DNA of 64,000 nucleotides from assembly GCA_030444405.1 (NCBI GenBank), contig JARFPM010000012.1, positions 1 through 64,000 of the forward strand, given 5' to 3'. The notes below the pieces were generated by a model. It ran no database searches. It had not been told where the DNA came from and worked only from the letters and a program-made list of their open reading frames with translations. Shown one piece after another: positions 16,212 to 24,658 of the stretch (position 1 is the stretch's first letter; each line of letters begins with the position of its first letter). The position numbers were made by a program, and so were the translations under genes. The stretch is from Nitrospira sp. Lineage in GTDB: Bacteria > Nitrospirota > Nitrospiria > Nitrospirales > Nitrospiraceae.

Positions 16212-18623
16212 ATGGCCATGATTCGTCACGTACATGCGATTCTTGTGCTCCTCGCGATCCTCTTCGTGTCCCTGCCTGTGTCTGCCGAGACCAAGACGGT
16301 AGGGTCCAAAGGAAAAGCCGTAGCCACAAGAGCTGATGACGGCTCGGTGCTGCCGTTCCGGCCGACGCCGTCGGCGAGTGTCGCCGGCGAGACGATCAGG
16401 GAATCCACCATGAAATGGCGGACCGAGCCCCGGCGTCTGAAACCGGGTGCGCCGAATGTCCTCATCATCTTGCTCGACGACGTGGGGTTTGGGCTGGCCG
16501 AGACGTTCGGCGGCGAGGTCCATACGCCGACCCTCACCAGACTCGCGCAGACCGGCATCAGTTACAACGCCTTTCACACCACCTCCATCTGCTCCCCTAC
16601 CCGCGCTGCTCTGCTGACGGGCCGCAATCACCATCGCGTCGGGAATGGCACGATTGCAGAACGGGCATCCGACTTCGACGGGTACACAGGAGTCATCCCG
16701 AAGACCTCTGCCACCATCCCTGAGGTGCTGCATCACTACGGGTACAAGTCGGCCGCGTTCGGGAAGTGGCACAACACCCCGGCCAACCAGACCACGGCAA
16801 TGGGGCCCTTTGACCGCTGGCCGACAGGCCACGGGTTTGATTACTTCTACGGGTTCCTTGCGGGTGAAACGTCCCAGTACGAACCGAGACTCTACGAGAA
16901 CTTGAACGCCGTGGAGCCGCCGCACGACGAACGGTATCACCTCACCGAAGACATGGCCGAGAAGGCCGTCGCCTGGCTGAAGAAGCACCAGGCGTACGCG
17001 CCTGACAAGCCGTTCTTCCTGTACTGGGCCCCCGGTGCGGCCCACGGCCCGCACCATATCTTCCAGGAGTGGGCCGACAAGTACAAAGGCAAGTTTGATG
17101 ACGGATGGGACAAGTACCGCGAACGTGTCTTCGCCCGCCAGAAGGAGCTGGGCATCATCCCGGCTGATGCGAAACTCACGCCACGGGACGCAACAATGGC
17201 GCCCTGGGACAGCATCCCCGAGAGCGAGCGAGCATTCCAGCGACGGCTTATGGAGATCTACGCGGGTTTCGTCGAGCACACCGATGTTCAAGTCGGCCGG
17301 CTGGTGGACGGACTTGAGCAGCTCGGCCTCCGTGATAACACGATCATCCTCTACATCTGGGGCGACAACGGAGCAAGCGCCGAAGGACAGCGGGGCAGCA
17401 TCAGTGAGCTCCTGGCGCAAAATAATATTCCGAACACGATCGAGCAACAGTTGGCCGCGCTCGAACAGGTCGGCGGCTTGCCGGCTCTGGGCGGACCCAA
17501 GGTCGATAACATGTACCACGCCGGCTGGGCTTGGGCCGGGAGCACGCCGTTCCGATCCACCAAACTCGTCGCCGCGCACTTCGGCGGCACGCGCAATCCA
17601 CTGATCGTTTCCTGGCCAAAGGGCATCAAGCCGGACCGGACGCCGCGACCGCAGTTCCACCATGTCAATGACATTGCGCCAACCCTGTACGAACTGATCG
17701 GGATCAAACAGCCCTCCAAAGTGGACGGGTTCGCGCAGGATCCGATGGACGGCGTGAGTATGGTCTACTCGTTCGCCGATGCGAAAGCAGCAGGACGGAA
17801 GAAGACGCAGTATTTCGAAAACGCCGCCAGCCGAGGCATTTACCATGACGGTTGGTTCGCCGGCACCTTCGGCCCATCCATTCCCTGGGATTCCCCCGGC
17901 TCCATTCCTCGGATCAAGAATTGGGACGCGAAGCAGGACCGATGGGAGCTGTATGACCTCTCAAAAGACTTTTCGCAAGCCGACGATCTGGCCGCCAAGG
18001 ACCCGGCGCGGCTCGCGAGCCTGAAGACACTCTTCCTGGCCGAAGCCAAGGCGAACAAAGCCCTGCCGATCGGCGGCGGCCTGTGGACCAGACTCCGCCC
18101 TCAGGACGCGATCGGGTCGCCCTACACGACTTGGCGGTTCGATGCCACCACCAACCGTATGCCGGAGTTCACCGCTCCCGGCGTCGGCAAGCGGAGCAAC
18201 CACGTCACGATCGATCTTGAAGCGGGTGACGAAGCATCCGGCGTGCTGTACGCGCTCGGCGGCGTGAGCGCCGGTATGACCGTCTATCTGGACAAGGGGC
18301 ACCTGGTCTATGAATACAATATGCTCATCATTGAACGAACCGTCGCCAAGAGCGAAGAGAAGGTGGCGCCCGGCACCCATCGGATCGACGTGACGGAGAC
18401 CATTCCCACGCCGGGCGCTCCGGCTGATGTCGTCCTCACGGTGGACGGCAAGGCATTCGTGAAGACCACCGTGAAACGAACCGTGCCCGGCGCCTTTACC
18501 GCGAGCGAAACGTTCGACGTGGGCGTCGATCTCGGCTCCCCTGTCTCGCTCGACTATTTCGATCGCGCGCCCTTCGCGTTCACCGGCAAGATTGAAAAGG
18601 TGACGGTGGAGTTGTTGAAGTGA
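16212..18623 (+). CDS. Type I sulfatase (arylsulfatase), long form
   Basis: 803 residues from ATG 16212; ATG 16218 is equally possible, and both precede the signal peptide (cleavage near PVSAE). Motifs: NVLIILLDDVGFG, C-S-P-T-R-AALLTGRNHH with canonical FGly consensus, FGKWHNTP, and WGDNGASAEG. The C-terminal 250 residues are the beta-sandwich extension ending FTGKIEKVTVELLK. Requires FGE for activity. Similar in design to the 11248 sulfatase but clearly diverged, so the duplication is not recent. Followed after 55 nt by the truncated barrel gene and then a shorter sulfatase, probably in one transcript. Confidence 0.9.
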   Translation: MAMIRHVHAILVLLAILFVSLPVSAETKTVGSKGKAVATRADDGSVLPFRPTPSASVAGETIRESTMKWRTEPRRLKPGAPNVLIILLDDVGFGLAETFGGEVHTPTLTRLAQTGISYNAFHTTSICSPTRAALLTGRNHHRVGNGTIAERASDFDGYTGVIPKTSATIPEVLHHYGYKSAAFGKWHNTPANQTTAMGPFDRWPTGHGFDYFYGFLAGETSQYEPRLYENLNAVEPPHDERYHLTEDMAEKAVAWLKKHQAYAPDKPFFLYWAPGAAHGPHHIFQEWADKYKGKFDDGWDKYRERVFARQKELGIIPADAKLTPRDATMAPWDSIPESERAFQRRLMEIYAGFVEHTDVQVGRLVDGLEQLGLRDNTIILYIWGDNGASAEGQRGSISELLAQNNIPNTIEQQLAALEQVGGLPALGGPKVDNMYHAGWAWAGSTPFRSTKLVAAHFGGTRNPLIVSWPKGIKPDRTPRPQFHHVNDIAPTLYELIGIKQPSKVDGFAQDPMDGVSMVYSFADAKAAGRKKTQYFENAASRGIYHDGWFAGTFGPSIPWDSPGSIPRIKNWDAKQDRWELYDLSKDFSQADDLAAKDPARLASLKTLFLAEAKANKALPIGGGLWTRLRPQDAIGSPYTTWRFDATTNRMPEFTAPGVGKRSNHVTIDLEAGDEASGVLYALGGVSAGMTVYLDKGHLVYEYNMLIIERTVAKSEEKVAPGTHRIDVTETIPTPGAPADVVLTVDGKAFVKTTVKRTVPGAFTASETFDVGVDLGSPVSLDYFDRAPFAFTGKIEKVTVELLK

Positions 18624-18678
18624 ATCTGCTCGCCTCGTTCAAGAACGGCGACCGGCAAAAAACTCGAGGAGGCTGCCC

Positions 18679-19332
18679 ATGCGTGAACAACAAAATGAGC
18701 AGCGCGGTTTCTTTTCCGCGCTCCGACTTTCCGGCGCGATCCTGATCTTGACCATCGGCTTGGTCACACACCAGTCATGGTCTGAAGGCCTTCCTGAGAC
18801 CGGCGGTGAAGAGGAAACCGTCCGGAGCGCGTTCGCGACGGACAAGGCCGACCAGGGTCGAGAGACCACAATGACCGAGGCGCAGGATGCGGCACGGAAG
18901 AGATATTCGTCTTACGCAGGACGCCAGGTTCCGACCCGCGGCCACGAGTTTTCCTTCACGACGGGATTCATGTTCAACACGAAGAACGACGCAACCGACT
19001 ACTCGAGCGGGACCGAATGGCATATGGACTTCATGCTCGCGCAACACTTCTCCAAGGTGATCGCGGTCGGGCTCGACGGCTCGGTGCTCCGCGGAATCAC
19101 CGATGACAGCGGGGCCTTGCTCAACCGGGCAAATGCGACCCTCTCTGCCCTTGGACTCCAGTCCTTGGGAGGTTTTCGCGCCGAATTTCTCGGCCTGGGA
19201 CCGGCTCTCCTGCTCTCCCCGACGATCGGGAACACAACTGTGAACTTTGTTGTGAAATACCTCGTGCGGGTACTCAACGAGAACCGTTTCGACGGCAATT
19301 ACGTGAGCGCCTCGGTCGCGCTGAAATTTTAG
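18679..19332 (+). CDS. SphA/MetA-pathway type outer-membrane protein, shortened
   Basis: 217 residues with an N-terminal hydrophobic signal (about 14-32). From residue 80 (GRQVPTRGHEFSFTTGFMFN, then DYSSGTEWHMDFMLAQHFSK, GLDGSVLRGITDDSG and FLGLGPALL) it matches the second half of PF13557 proteins, beta-barrels annotated as phenol-degradation MetA or SphA transporters, and it ends in Phe. Family members are about 300 residues; the first strands seem to be missing and replaced by a Glu/Asp-rich linker. It may be an uptake pore for substrates of the adjacent sulfatases, or a decayed gene. AGGAGG at 18666 precedes the ATG. Confidence 0.6.
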   Translation: MREQQNEQRGFFSALRLSGAILILTIGLVTHQSWSEGLPETGGEEETVRSAFATDKADQGRETTMTEAQDAARKRYSSYAGRQVPTRGHEFSFTTGFMFNTKNDATDYSSGTEWHMDFMLAQHFSKVIAVGLDGSVLRGITDDSGALLNRANATLSALGLQSLGGFRAEFLGLGPALLLSPTIGNTTVNFVVKYLVRVLNENRFDGNYVSASVALKF

Positions 19333-19348
19333 TACGGAGGTTATCCAT

Positions 19349-20824
19349 ATGTCTGTCCGTCTTTTGATTCCCCTCGTGTTTGTCGCGGTCTGCCTGTTCA
19401 CCGACAGTGTGGCCGCTTCTGATAGACCCAACATCGTGGTGATTCTTGCCGACGATCTCGGCAATGCGGATCTCGGCTACCGCGGCAGCCAGATCAGAAC
19501 ACCGAACATTGACGCTCTGGCCAATGGCGGCGCGCGCCTCGAATCCTATTACGGGTTGCCGCTCTGCACGCCATCGCGCGCCGCGCTGATGACCGGCCGC
19601 TATCCGATGCGGCAGGGGTTGCAGACACTCGTAATCTTCCCGAGCCACAAGTACGGTCTACCGACTGACGAACTGACGCTGCCACAAGCGCTGAAGGAAG
19701 CGGGCTACAGCACTTACATGGTTGGAAAGTGGCACCTTGGCCATGGCGATCGGAAGTACTGGCCGCAGAACCGCGGATTCGATCACTTCTACGGCAATGT
19801 CGTCGGTGAAGTCGACTACTTCGCTCATGAACGCGGCGGGGTCATCGATTGGCAACGGAACGGCACCTTTCTCAAGGAGAGGGGGTACTACATGGATCTG
19901 ATCGGCGACGAAGCCGTCAAGCTGATCGGGAAGCACGACAAGTCGAAACCGATGTTCCTGTATTTCGCGTCGCTGGCCCCTCACGCCCCCTACCAGGCCC
20001 CAAAAGCAGACATTGACGCGTACAAGGACGTGTTTCCCGACGAGGTCCACCGGACCTACGCGGGCATGATCACAAATCTCGATCGGCAGATCGGCCGTGT
20101 CGTCGCGGCGCTTGCCGAGAACGGTATGCGCGAGAACACGATCATCGTCTTTACCACCGACAACGGCGGGGCGACAAGCGCGCTGTTCGCCACGGGCGCA
20201 CGGTCGCCTGAGGAACGGGCCGAGAGCGGTGGCGTAGAACTCGGAGCGAAACCTCCGGCCTCCAACGCCCCGTTTTCTGGGGGGAAAGGTACTCTCAATG
20301 AGGGCGGTGTGCGATTGCCTGCGATCTTCAACTGGCCGGCGAAGATCAAGCCCACGGTGGTGAATGAGCCGCTGCATCACGTGGATGTTATGCCGACGTT
20401 GCTGGCTCTCGCGGGCGTGAGCGGCGATCCATCTAAGCCGTTTGACGGCAAGGATGCGTGGGGAACGATTGCCGAGGGCAAAGCGTCGCCGCATGACGAT
20501 GTTCTGATCAACGTGGAAGCCTTCCGCGGCGCGATCCGGAAGGGCAACTGGAAGCTCACGAAGATCGCTCTGCTGCCCGGAAAGACCGAGCTCTTCGACC
20601 TGGAGAAGGATCTCAGCGAAACGGAGAACGTGGCCGATCGGAATCCGGAGGTAGTGCAAGACCTCGAAGCTCGGCTGATCGCATACGCTAAGGAACAGAA
20701 GATGAGTCAGTGGATGAAATCGCAAGTGGACTTTCTCGGCTTCCAGGGCGCAACGGTCCTCGACCAGGGCTACAACGTGGATCGAGGCCTGCCTCGCGAG
20801 AAGCCGGCGTTGCCGAGGAAATAA
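19349..20824 (+). CDS. Type I sulfatase, short form
   Basis: 491 residues, 16 nt after the barrel gene with a TACGGAGG site. Signal peptide cleaved near VAAS. NIVVILADDLGNADLG carries the metal-binding aspartates; the formylglycine motif is C-T-P-S-R in LPLCTPSRAALMTGRYPMR; MVGKWHLGH and TTDNGGATSALF complete the site. The family resembles arylsulfatase B/J-type enzymes. It lacks the C-terminal sandwich of the two longer sulfatases. A periplasmic sulfate-ester hydrolase needing FGE. Confidence 0.9.
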   Translation: MSVRLLIPLVFVAVCLFTDSVAASDRPNIVVILADDLGNADLGYRGSQIRTPNIDALANGGARLESYYGLPLCTPSRAALMTGRYPMRQGLQTLVIFPSHKYGLPTDELTLPQALKEAGYSTYMVGKWHLGHGDRKYWPQNRGFDHFYGNVVGEVDYFAHERGGVIDWQRNGTFLKERGYYMDLIGDEAVKLIGKHDKSKPMFLYFASLAPHAPYQAPKADIDAYKDVFPDEVHRTYAGMITNLDRQIGRVVAALAENGMRENTIIVFTTDNGGATSALFATGARSPEERAESGGVELGAKPPASNAPFSGGKGTLNEGGVRLPAIFNWPAKIKPTVVNEPLHHVDVMPTLLALAGVSGDPSKPFDGKDAWGTIAEGKASPHDDVLINVEAFRGAIRKGNWKLTKIALLPGKTELFDLEKDLSETENVADRNPEVVQDLEARLIAYAKEQKMSQWMKSQVDFLGFQGATVLDQGYNVDRGLPREKPALPRK

Positions 20825-20827
20825 TCG

Positions 20828-20905
20828 GTGATTCTCGACAGAAATCCGCTGACCATTGATCCTCAGGCGATCAAGGAAGGGAAGACAATCTACAAGCGAT
20901 CATGA
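20828..20905 (+). pseudogene. Amidohydrolase C-terminal remnant
   Basis: Three bases after the sulfatase stop, a frame reads VILDRNPLTIDPQAIKEGK and ends TIYKRS-stop (TGA 20903-20905). It aligns with the end of the amidohydrolase at 26611-28358 (LVILDKNPLKVDPMAIK then IKEGKTIFTRE) but lacks nine residues. In the intact copy those nine codons lie between two copies of GATCAAGGA (28295-28303 and 28322-28330), so slippage between the repeats explains the loss. Confidence 0.7.
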
Positions 20906-20996
20906 GCCGGCGCGCGGAGAGTCTCACGAGCGGTCAACAATAAGGATAGAGTGTGGACATGGTGGATCTGCATCACCGTCAACGAGGGAATGCCAG

Positions 20997-22349
20997 GTGA
21001 GCGGCCATTCTGTACCGACGCCGGAAGTCCCGTTGCCGGTCGAGCCGATCGACCGTCTCGTCGAGCCGATCGTCCGTTTCCTCCGCATCGAGTCGGCGAG
21101 CGGCGTGGTCATCCTGCTGGCCACCGTGGCCGCGCTCGTGCTGGCGAATTCCCCCGCTTCAGAGATCTTCGCATTATTTTGGCAGACCCCCGTCGGGTTC
21201 TCCTTCGGCACCTTTGAGCTGCACCACCCGTTGAAGCATTGGATCAACGACGGGTTGATGGTCATCTTCTTCTTCGTGGTCGGTCTGGAGGTCAAACGCG
21301 AACTGGTGCTCGGCGAACTTCAGGACTTCCGTGTCGCCGCGCTTCCCCTCGCTGCCGCGGTGGGAGGAATGGTGGCGCCGGCGGCGTTGTATCTGGGGGC
21401 TCAGTGGGGCGAGCCCGGTCTGAGCGGATGGGGCATCCCGATGGCGACCGACATTGCCTTCGTGGTGGGTTGTCTGGCCCTCTTGGGTCCCCGTGTCCCC
21501 AGTAGCTTGCGGATCGTGCTCCTGTCGCTGGCCATTGCCGACGATGTCGGGGCCATCCTGGTGATCGCCATCGGCTATTCGAGCGATCTCCATTGGTCGG
21601 CCCTGGGCTGGGGTGTCTTCGGGCTGGGCCTTGTGATCCTCCTGCAGCGCCTCGGCGTACGGAGTGTACCGATCTACGTTCTACTCGGGGTGGAAAGCTG
21701 GTTCGGATTTCATGAGTCCGGCATCCATAGCACGATCGCCGGCGTGCTCCTCGGACTGCTGACACCGGCCAAACCGTTGGTGAGCCCGAAACGCTTCACA
21801 CAGTTTTCCAGTCAGTTCGGCGGATTTCTTCACGGAGAGGGGTGGCGGGATGCGCATCAGCGTCAGGCTGCGTTGCAGTCGGTGCGGCGAGTGGCGCGGG
21901 AAGCCACGTCGCCGGTCGAACGATTGGAAGCCACGCTCCACCCGTGGGTCAGTTTCGTGATCATGCCGTTGTTCGCATTCGCCAATGCCGGCGTTCCGCT
22001 CGAGCCGGGGGCGTTCACGGATTCGGTTGCAACGGCCGTCCTCATCGCGTTGTGCATAGGGAAACCGTTGGGTGTACTCCTGCTGAGCTGGCTCGCGGTA
22101 CGATCGGGCACGGCAAGACTGCCGGACGGGATTTCCTGGAGCATTCTGGCCGCAGGAGGGGTGCTGGCGGGCATCGGCTTTACGATGTCGCTGTTCATCG
22201 CGGAGCTGGCGCTCAGTGATCGGCTGTTGGTCGCGGCCAAGGTCGGCATCCTGACCGGTTCAGCGCTCTGCGCCGTGCTGGGCCTGACCCTGCTGTTCTG
22301 GTTGACAGCTGAGCAGGCCGGAACAAAAACCGAACCGCATTCTGTCTGA
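20997..22349 (+). CDS. nhaA: Na+/H+ antiporter NhaA
   Basis: 450 residues from GTG 20997, preceded by GAGGGA; the frame is open further upstream but conservation starts with LPVEPIDRLVEPIVRFLRIE. About twelve membrane helices. Ion-binding signatures are intact: PMATDIAFVVG (Asp of helix IV) and SLAIADDVGAILVIA (the Asp pair of helix V). The segment LLTPAKP, the variable loop with RRVAREATSPVERLEATLHPW, and GIGFTMSLFIAELA are all NhaA-typical. It exchanges sodium out for protons in at the inner membrane. Length is slightly above the 390-residue E. coli protein because of a longer cytoplasmic loop. Confidence 0.95.
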   Translation: MSGHSVPTPEVPLPVEPIDRLVEPIVRFLRIESASGVVILLATVAALVLANSPASEIFALFWQTPVGFSFGTFELHHPLKHWINDGLMVIFFFVVGLEVKRELVLGELQDFRVAALPLAAAVGGMVAPAALYLGAQWGEPGLSGWGIPMATDIAFVVGCLALLGPRVPSSLRIVLLSLAIADDVGAILVIAIGYSSDLHWSALGWGVFGLGLVILLQRLGVRSVPIYVLLGVESWFGFHESGIHSTIAGVLLGLLTPAKPLVSPKRFTQFSSQFGGFLHGEGWRDAHQRQAALQSVRRVAREATSPVERLEATLHPWVSFVIMPLFAFANAGVPLEPGAFTDSVATAVLIALCIGKPLGVLLLSWLAVRSGTARLPDGISWSILAAGGVLAGIGFTMSLFIAELALSDRLLVAAKVGILTGSALCAVLGLTLLFWLTAEQAGTKTEPHSV

Positions 22350-22389
22350 ATACCTCGATGGCTGGTCATGAGGGAGACGCACTGCTGAC

Positions 22390-23802
22390 ATGAGATGGCA
22401 CGGCATTGTGCTCCTGCTTCTGCTGGCTCCGGATGCATTCGGCGGTGAAGTGATCACCGGGACGGCGAGATTTCGTGAGCGCATTACGGTGCCGCCGGAA
22501 GCGGTGTTTGAGGCAACGTTGGAGGATGTGTCACGGGCGGATGCTCCCGCCGACGTGCTTGGGCAGGTGCGTGTGGATTCGCCGGGCAATCCGCCCATCC
22601 GGTTCGAGATCGCCTATGATGCCACCCGCATCAAACCAAACCACACCTATTCGGTGCGTGCGCGCCTCATCGTGAACGGGCGATTGATGTTCGTGACGGA
22701 TCGTATCTATCCCGTCCTGACGCGAGGAGCCGGATCCACCGTGGAATTGTTGCTCAAGAAGACCGGCGGTCCTCTTCCTCGAGACTCGGAGAAGGAGGGC
22801 GCCATGAGCGCTGAGGCGGTTCTGCCCGCTCACGGCCTGCAGCTTCCTGCGACCTTTCGCGGAGACCTGCCCTGCGCCGACTGCGAGGCGATCCGGCATC
22901 ATCTGGATCTATGGCCGGACCAGGTCTTCCACCTGCACCGCGAATGGGTGGGGAGAAACCTGGTACGTGACGAGGTCGGTCGTTGGCGCGTCGATCCGTC
23001 CAGGCAGGCACTGATCCTGTATGGCGGAGGCGAGATGCCACTGCAATTCGAGATCAAGGCCCCCAATCGCCTTCGTCTGCTCGATCAGGCCGGCAAGCCG
23101 ATCGTTTCCACCCTGCCCTACGATCTGGTGAGCGACGGCACGCTCACGCCGGCGGACCTGAATCTGATGCTGGCGGGCGAGATGATCTACATGGCGGACG
23201 CTGCGCGGTTTACGGACTGCCTGACCGGACGCAGTTATCCCATCGCCATGGAGGGCGATTTCATAAAGATGCAGCGCGCCTATCAACAAACCGTCAGCAA
23301 GCCGGGGGCGAAGTTGTATGTGAATTTCGAAGGTTCCGTCACGGACCGTCCTACAATGGAGGGGAAGGGAACCGAGCGCGCCATCGTCGTGCGGCGGTTC
23401 ATCAACGTCTGGCCGCAACAACGATGTGAGCGGGCCATGGCGGATTCGTCGCTGACGAACACCTACTGGCGCATCGTGAAACTCGGGGAGGAACCGGTCC
23501 ACGCGGTTGAGGGACGGCGGGAACCGCATCTGGTCTTACGAAAAGGGGAAGGACGTCACACGGCAGTCGCGACGGTGGGCTGCAATCACATGACTGGAAG
23601 CTACACCTTCGCGGGCGAGACGCTGCGCTTTACCGAGCTGGCCTCTACCAAGATGGCCTGTCCACCGCCGATGAACGAATTGGAAAGGCACCTCGGCGAC
23701 ATGCTTGCCAAGGTGAGGCGATGGCGTATCAAGGGCCCGACGCTCGAATTATCGGATGAATCCGGCAAGACCGTCGGTCTGCTTGAGGCGGTGTATTTTT
23801 GA
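22390..23802 (+). CDS. YbaY - NlpE-N - META three-domain envelope protein
   Basis: 470 residues with a signal peptide (RWHGIVLLLLLAPDAFG). Domain 1 (about 20-125): GTARFRERITVPPEAVFEATLEDVS and NPPIRFEIAYD, a YbaY-type lipoprotein domain. Domain 2 (about 150-250): LPATFRGDLPCADCEAIRHHLDLW, the NlpE N-terminal domain with its C-x-x-C. Domain 3 (about 355-470): NTYWRIVKLGEEPV, then VGCNHMTGSY and STKMACPP, a META/HslJ domain. All three are usually separate small envelope proteins or paired in twos. NlpE senses surface contact and lipoprotein sorting defects, so an envelope-stress role is plausible. No lipobox Cys is seen. Confidence 0.82.
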   Translation: MRWHGIVLLLLLAPDAFGGEVITGTARFRERITVPPEAVFEATLEDVSRADAPADVLGQVRVDSPGNPPIRFEIAYDATRIKPNHTYSVRARLIVNGRLMFVTDRIYPVLTRGAGSTVELLLKKTGGPLPRDSEKEGAMSAEAVLPAHGLQLPATFRGDLPCADCEAIRHHLDLWPDQVFHLHREWVGRNLVRDEVGRWRVDPSRQALILYGGGEMPLQFEIKAPNRLRLLDQAGKPIVSTLPYDLVSDGTLTPADLNLMLAGEMIYMADAARFTDCLTGRSYPIAMEGDFIKMQRAYQQTVSKPGAKLYVNFEGSVTDRPTMEGKGTERAIVVRRFINVWPQQRCERAMADSSLTNTYWRIVKLGEEPVHAVEGRREPHLVLRKGEGRHTAVATVGCNHMTGSYTFAGETLRFTELASTKMACPPPMNELERHLGDMLAKVRRWRIKGPTLELSDESGKTVGLLEAVYF

Positions 23803-23867
23803 CAGCCGGCGCGTCGTACGACCGCACGATCAACAAAACGACGGGTGAATCAAGAAGGGAGCGTCCA

Positions 23868-24647
23868 ATGATTGGTCTCAGGCATGTAGGCAGGCACGCA
23901 GGATTGATGGCCATTCTCCTTGTGCTGACCAGCTGCAGCAGCTCGATCTACGGCTGGCAGGCCCGCACCAATTCAACCCCGACTGATTCCTCCTTTACGC
24001 CGATGATGCTGACGCAGGAACCCTCGGCGGTCTTTCTGGCGATGGCACCTGCGTCCATCAAAGGCAACGAGGTGCCGCTTGGACATCACCTTTATCGCGT
24101 GCTGAAAAAAGTGGTGTCAAACGTGAAGGTGGTTTCGCCGCACGTGGTTGCGACGCGGGTGAATCGGGAAGGGTTGGTCTCGACCTATGCCCAGCTCCTG
24201 TCTGTCTACGAGGAGACCAACATCCTTGATCGTGACCTCCTGCGGAAGATCGCGACTGCGGTCGGCGCGCGCTATGTGTTTCAACCCCGCCTGGCGTATT
24301 TTTCGCAGCGCATGACGGAGCGCTGGTCATTCTTCGATGTGCGCATCATGGAGACCCGGTCGAGCGTCATGCGGCTCACGCTGCAGTTGTGGGACAGCAC
24401 CAACGGGGAGCTCGTGTGGGGTTCCGCCACCGAGGTCACCATGCAGAACGAGGCGGTCTCGGAGGATCCGGTCTATTTTGAGGATGAGGCTGTCGTTGCG
24501 TTCGGCAGCATGGTGTCGGATCTCTTCAATAGGAAGACATCGTCGCGGTACACGCCGGTTGACAAGTTGCTGGATGACCTGATCGGAGAGGATCTGCCTG
24601 AGGAGTTCACCGACACAGCGCCCAGGGAGCCAACCGGAAAATACTGA
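23868..24647 (+). CDS. Lipoprotein of unknown function
   Basis: 259 residues from ATG 23868 behind GAAGGGAG. The signal peptide ends LVLTSC, a clear lipobox. The mature chain has FLAMAPASIKGNEVPLGHHLY, an Arg/Val-rich stretch, then RKIATAVGARYVFQPRLAYF and VMRLTLQLWDSTNGELVWGS, a pattern of bacterial lipoproteins whose fold resembles TolB-N or CsgG-like assembly proteins (strand-helix with W-x-S/A at the edge). No catalytic motif. Located between the three-domain envelope protein and the amidohydrolases; 11 nt separate its stop from the next start. Confidence 0.6.
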   Translation: MIGLRHVGRHAGLMAILLVLTSCSSSIYGWQARTNSTPTDSSFTPMMLTQEPSAVFLAMAPASIKGNEVPLGHHLYRVLKKVVSNVKVVSPHVVATRVNREGLVSTYAQLLSVYEETNILDRDLLRKIATAVGARYVFQPRLAYFSQRMTERWSFFDVRIMETRSSVMRLTLQLWDSTNGELVWGSATEVTMQNEAVSEDPVYFEDEAVVAFGSMVSDLFNRKTSSRYTPVDKLLDDLIGEDLPEEFTDTAPREPTGKY

Positions 24648-24658
24648 AAGGAGACACC

